A stretch of 8,770 nucleotides of DNA from assembly GCA_003505715.1 (NCBI GenBank), contig DNXU01000583.1, forward strand, positions 1 to 8,770, read 5' to 3'. Positions within the stretch are counted from its first letter, which is position 1; each line of letters opens with the position of its first letter. This document shows positions 6,340 through 8,770 of the stretch, one piece after another. Origin of the DNA: Cyanobacteria bacterium UBA8803. Lineage in GTDB: Bacteria > Cyanobacteriota > Cyanobacteriia > Cyanobacteriales > Coleofasciculaceae. Under the pieces are notes generated by a model. The model ran no database searches and had not been told where the DNA came from. It was given only the letters and a program-made list of their open reading frames with translations. Both the position numbers and the translations under genes were made by a program.

Positions 6340-7215
6340 GTGGCTATTACGGCAGCAGCGTCCCGGTTAGGGACATCAGCGTTTAGTAATGCAGCTCCGG
6401 TTGAATTGCGCCCGAATTGGACTGAATCAGACGTTAGCGCGGTAATTCGTGCCGTCTATCGTCAAGTTCTGGGCAATGACCATCTCATGGCAAGCGAGCG
6501 CCTCACCAGTGCAGAGTCGCTATTGCGCAACGGATACATCAGCGTGCGAGAATTCGTGCGCTGCGTTGCTAAATCGGAGCTTTACAAAACCAAGTTTTTC
6601 TACAGCAATTTCCAGACCCGGGTGATTGAACTGCATTACAAGCACCTATTGGGCCGGGCTCCCTACGATGAGTCAGAGGTCATTTTCCACCTCGACCTCT
6701 ACGAAACCAAAGGGTACGATGCTGATGTTGACTCCTTCATAGATAGTGAAGAGTATCAAGAAAGCTTCGGTGACTATGTCGTTCCCTACTATCGCGGTTT
6801 TGAAACCCAACGGGGCCAAAAAGCTGTAGGGTTTACCCGCATGTTCCGGCTGTATCGCGGTTATGCTAATAGCGATCGCTCCCAGCTAGAAGGCAGCAGC
6901 CCTCGTTTGGCTGGCGAACTCGCTAAGAATGCTGCTTCAGCAGTAGTTGGCCCTTCAGGAGGTAACGAAGGTTGGGCTTATCGTCCTTCTAAGCAAGGCG
7001 TTACTCCTAATAATGCCCTGGGTGGTCCAATTCAGTTTGGCAGCAAGGGTAAAGTATATCGGGTGGAAGTATCAGGGATGAGTCAGCCCGGATATCCCAG
7101 CATTCGCCGCAGCAGCAAAGCCTTCTTGGTTCCCTACGAAGAGCTATCGAACAAATTGCAGCAAATTAATCGTCTGGGCGGCAAAGTCGCGAGCATCACT
7201 CCTGCTAGCCTCTAG
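6340..7215 (+). CDS. cpcC1: CpcC1, core-proximal phycocyanin rod linker
   Basis: This 291-residue rod linker joins adjoining phycocyanin discs nearer the core. The linker domain shows FFYSN (86-90), [10 protein letters not shown] (101-110) and [11 protein letters not shown] (147-157). The hinge region [15 protein letters not shown] (203-217) is a strong match to the CpcC1 of Synechocystis-like strains and to the single CpcC of heterocystous strains. The C-terminal CpcD-like domain (about 238-291) ends [12 protein letters not shown]. It starts at GTG 6340, with AGGAG at 6326-6330; no ATG lies near. The gap to cpcC2 is only 40 bases, so the two linkers are surely co-transcribed. Confidence 0.93.
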   Translation: MAITAAASRLGTSAFSNAAPVELRPNWTESDVSAVIRAVYRQVLGNDHLMASERLTSAESLLRNGYISVREFVRCVAKSELYKTKFFYSNFQTRVIELHYKHLLGRAPYDESEVIFHLDLYETKGYDADVDSFIDSEEYQESFGDYVVPYYRGFETQRGQKAVGFTRMFRLYRGYANSDRSQLEGSSPRLAGELAKNAASAVVGPSGGNEGWAYRPSKQGVTPNNALGGPIQFGSKGKVYRVEVSGMSQPGYPSIRRSSKAFLVPYEELSNKLQQINRLGGKVASITPASL

Positions 7216-7473
7216 AAGCTGGTTCCCATCGGGACTAGGGACTGGGGACGCTGGGAGAGAATGGCTGGGAAAGATGCGATGCTTCCTTTTTAGCTGTTTA
7301 CCTTCCTTTGCCTCTAGCCTCTAGCCCCTTCAACAATCCTGAGGAATTGCTTGGTAAAATCCTGTATTTAGTAAATAATTAACCAAAATAAAGAACAATA
7401 TTGATGGTGGAGTGAGTCCGCTATTTAAACCATAAAACAGAACGTCAAAAACCCAAAAGGAGAATTAATTACA
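7216..7473. other. cpcC1-cpcD spacer with degenerate heptad repeats
   Basis: This 258-base gap has no gene. It holds short seven-base repeats: GGGACTA, GGGACTG, GGGACG at 7231-7250, and CCTCTAG twice at 7311-7324, with a third copy at 7209-7215 spanning the cpcC1 stop codon. The 3' half (about 7360-7470) is AT-rich and could hold a promoter for cpcD. I see no clear -35/-10 pair and no terminator. Confidence 0.55.
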
Positions 7474-7713
7474 ATGCTAGGTCAAGCCGCAATTGGTAGC
7501 ACAGCAAATACCCCATCAGGTGGTCGCTTCTTCCTTTATGAAGTCACTGGCCTTCGTCAAAGTGACGAAAATGACAAAAACGACTATGCTTTCCGTTCCA
7601 GCAGCAGTGTATTTATTAAAGTACCCTACAGCCGCATGAATGAAGAAATGCGGCGGATTGCTCGCATGGGCGGCAAAATTGTCAGCATTCAACCTGTGAA
7701 CTCTGGCAATTAA
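7474..7713 (+). CDS. cpcD: CpcD, phycocyanin rod-capping linker
   Basis: This small 79-residue linker binds at the outer end of a phycocyanin rod and limits its length. It consists almost entirely of the CpcD domain found at the C-terminus of CpcC1, CpcC2 and PecC: GRFFLYEVTGL (17-27), then VFIKVPYSRMNEEMRRIARMGGKIVSI (about 46-72). AAGGAG at 7457-7462 lies 11 bases before the ATG. In a strain with phycoerythrocyanin at the rod tips, CpcD would be expected on rods, or at times, without PEC. That last point is inference. Confidence 0.94.
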   Translation: MLGQAAIGSTANTPSGGRFFLYEVTGLRQSDENDKNDYAFRSSSSVFIKVPYSRMNEEMRRIARMGGKIVSIQPVNSGN

Positions 7714-7732
7714 TTAGCTGGTTGGGATAAAT

Positions 7733-7794
7733 ACTGGTAATGGTTAATAGGTAAGGGGTACTTGGCAGCCCATGGCTTATTAAGTATTACCAGT
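7733..7794 (+). terminator. Imperfect 19-bp hairpin after cpcD, possible attenuator
   Basis: ACTGGTAATGGTTAATAGG (7733-7751) pairs with CTTATTAAGTATTACCAGT (7776-7794): sixteen Watson-Crick pairs, two G-U pairs and one G-G mismatch, with a 24-base loop. It starts 20 bases after the cpcD stop. The stem is AT-rich and the sequence after it (TGTTTAATTATAAG) is a poor U-run, so partial termination or RNA processing between structural and lyase genes is likelier than full stop. Confidence 0.5.
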
Positions 7795-7836
7795 TGTTTA
7801 ATTATAAGATTTAAGAGAATAGTTTCATGCCCGCCA

Positions 7837-7850
7837 GGGACTAAAGTCCC
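7837..7850. repeat. Palindromic GGGACT-AA-AGTCCC element
   Basis: A perfect 6-bp GC-rich stem with a two-base centre is flanked by CCC-GCC on the left and GGGGG on the right, which can extend it with a small internal loop. It lies between the cpcD hairpin and the cpcE start. It looks like a dispersed cyanobacterial palindrome, and could also act as a second barrier to transcription into cpcE. Confidence 0.45.
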
Positions 7851-7902
7851 CAGGGGGATATATCTTATGTGAAAAAGTTATAATCAACAAAGTTTCTGTT
7901 AA

Positions 7903-8751
7903 ATGGTAATGCAGTCTAGCCCTGAGCAGGATTTGCCAGCAGGAGCTGCTGGTGGTGAGTCTTTAACGGTGCAGCAGGCGATCACTAACCTAAAGCAACG
8001 CGAAGACTTGAGTTTGTGTTATTACGCAGCTTGGTGGCTGGGTAAGTTTAGAGTCCGCGAATCAGTGGTGATTGAAGCCCTAATTGCAGCGTTAGAGGAA
8101 CAAGGCGATCGCACGGAATCTGGAGGATATCCTCTCAGACGGAATGCGGCGCGGGCGTTAGGCAAACTGGGAGATCCTCAAGCTGTATCTGGACTGATGG
8201 ATTGTTTAGATTGCTCCGATTTCTACGTGCGGGAAGCAGCGGCTCAGTCCTTAGGGATGTTAGGCGATCGAACCTGCGTACCCAAACTGATAACCCTCTT
8301 AAAAGGTGGCGTAGCTGTAGCCCAACCCATACCCGGCAGTCCCCACTTGGCACAACCCTACAGTGCAGTTATGGAAGCTTTAGGAGTTCTGGGTGCTACT
8401 GAAGCAATTGGTGCGATCGAACCCTTCTTAGGGCATCCCATGGAGTTAGTGCAGTACGCTGCCGCCCGCGCCATGTACCAACTCACCCAAAACCCCAGTT
8501 ATGCCGAGCGCTTGATCAAAGCCTTAAAAGGTGAAAAGCTGCAACTGCGACGAGCAGCACTAGCCGATCTAGGAGCAATTGGGTATTTAGGAGCAGCAGA
8601 AGCGATCGCTCAGACCTTAGCAGAAAATAGTCTAAAGCTAATTGCCCTCAAAGGAGTTCTAGAGCATCAGGTAAAAAACTCTTCCCCAGAGTCAGCAACT
8701 CTTCCTGATGCCGCTATCCAGGTAATGACTCTAATGGACAACTTGTTGTAG
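7903..8751 (+). CDS. cpcE: CpcE, HEAT-repeat subunit of the phycocyanin alpha-subunit bilin lyase
   Basis: With CpcF this protein attaches phycocyanobilin to Cys84 of CpcA. The 282 residues are of usual length. Following a low-complexity N-terminus, YYAAWWLGK (40-48) and GGYPLRRNAARALGKLGD (74-91) are family marks, followed by HEAT-like helical repeats such as VREAAAQSLGMLGD and LRRAALADLGAIG. It is paralogous to PecE on the minus strand. No Shine-Dalgarno is evident before the ATG at 7903; the ATG at 7909 is an alternative. The 189-base gap from cpcD holds two hairpins, consistent with low lyase expression compared with the subunits. cpcF would be expected past the right edge. Confidence 0.94.
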   Translation: MVMQSSPEQDLPAGAAGGESLTVQQAITNLKQREDLSLCYYAAWWLGKFRVRESVVIEALIAALEEQGDRTESGGYPLRRNAARALGKLGDPQAVSGLMDCLDCSDFYVREAAAQSLGMLGDRTCVPKLITLLKGGVAVAQPIPGSPHLAQPYSAVMEALGVLGATEAIGAIEPFLGHPMELVQYAAARAMYQLTQNPSYAERLIKALKGEKLQLRRAALADLGAIGYLGAAEAIAQTLAENSLKLIALKGVLEHQVKNSSPESATLPDAAIQVMTLMDNLL

Positions 8752-8770
8752 TTGTTTGTTGTTTGTTGTT
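8751..8770. repeat. Start of a heptad array GTTGTTT at the right edge
   Basis: GTTGTTT occurs twice in a row, followed by GTTGTT at the end of the window, starting at the last base of the cpcE stop codon. It is of the same seven-base type as the array at 826-889 but of different sequence. The full length cannot be seen. Confidence 0.6.

Overview
The window is a phycobilisome rod locus from a cyanobacterium that makes phycoerythrocyanin (PEC) as well as phycocyanin (PC). Ten copies of the cyanobacterial octamer GCGATCGC (HIP1), seven-base tandem repeats between genes, and strong Shine-Dalgarno sites in front of most structural genes fit a filamentous or Chroococcidiopsis-like cyanobacterium. 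The genus cannot be fixed from this window.

Layout. On the minus strand, reading from about 3157 down to 22, is a PEC operon: pecB, pecA, pecC, pecE. pecF, the usual next gene, would lie just beyond the left edge. On the plus strand, from 4284 to 8751, is a PC operon: cpcB, cpcA, cpcC2, cpcC1, cpcD, cpcE. cpcF would be expected just beyond the right edge. The two operons diverge from a 1126-base AT-rich region (3158-4283). It holds two exact GTA-N8-TAC palindromes of the NtcA type, a structured GC-richer block, several hairpins, and short leader ORFs in front of both pecB and cpcB.

How the genes work together. CpcA/CpcB and PecA/PecB form alpha-beta trimers and hexamers that stack into rods. 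CpcC1, CpcC2 and PecC are rod linkers that set the order of the discs (PC near the core, PEC at the tip), and CpcD caps the rod. CpcE with CpcF attaches phycocyanobilin to Cys84 of CpcA. PecE with PecF attaches phycocyanobilin to Cys84 of PecA while isomerising it to phycoviolobilin. Both lyase subunits here are HEAT-repeat proteins.

Between genes there are signs of differential expression: hairpins after pecA and cpcA, just before the linker genes; a very long inverted pair of heptad arrays between pecC and pecE; and two hairpins between cpcD and cpcE. All protein families here are well known. The less ordinary features are the divergent pec/cpc layout that also keeps both PC linkers, the heptad-built 41-bp inverted repeat, and the leader region. 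I see no new enzyme system in the window.
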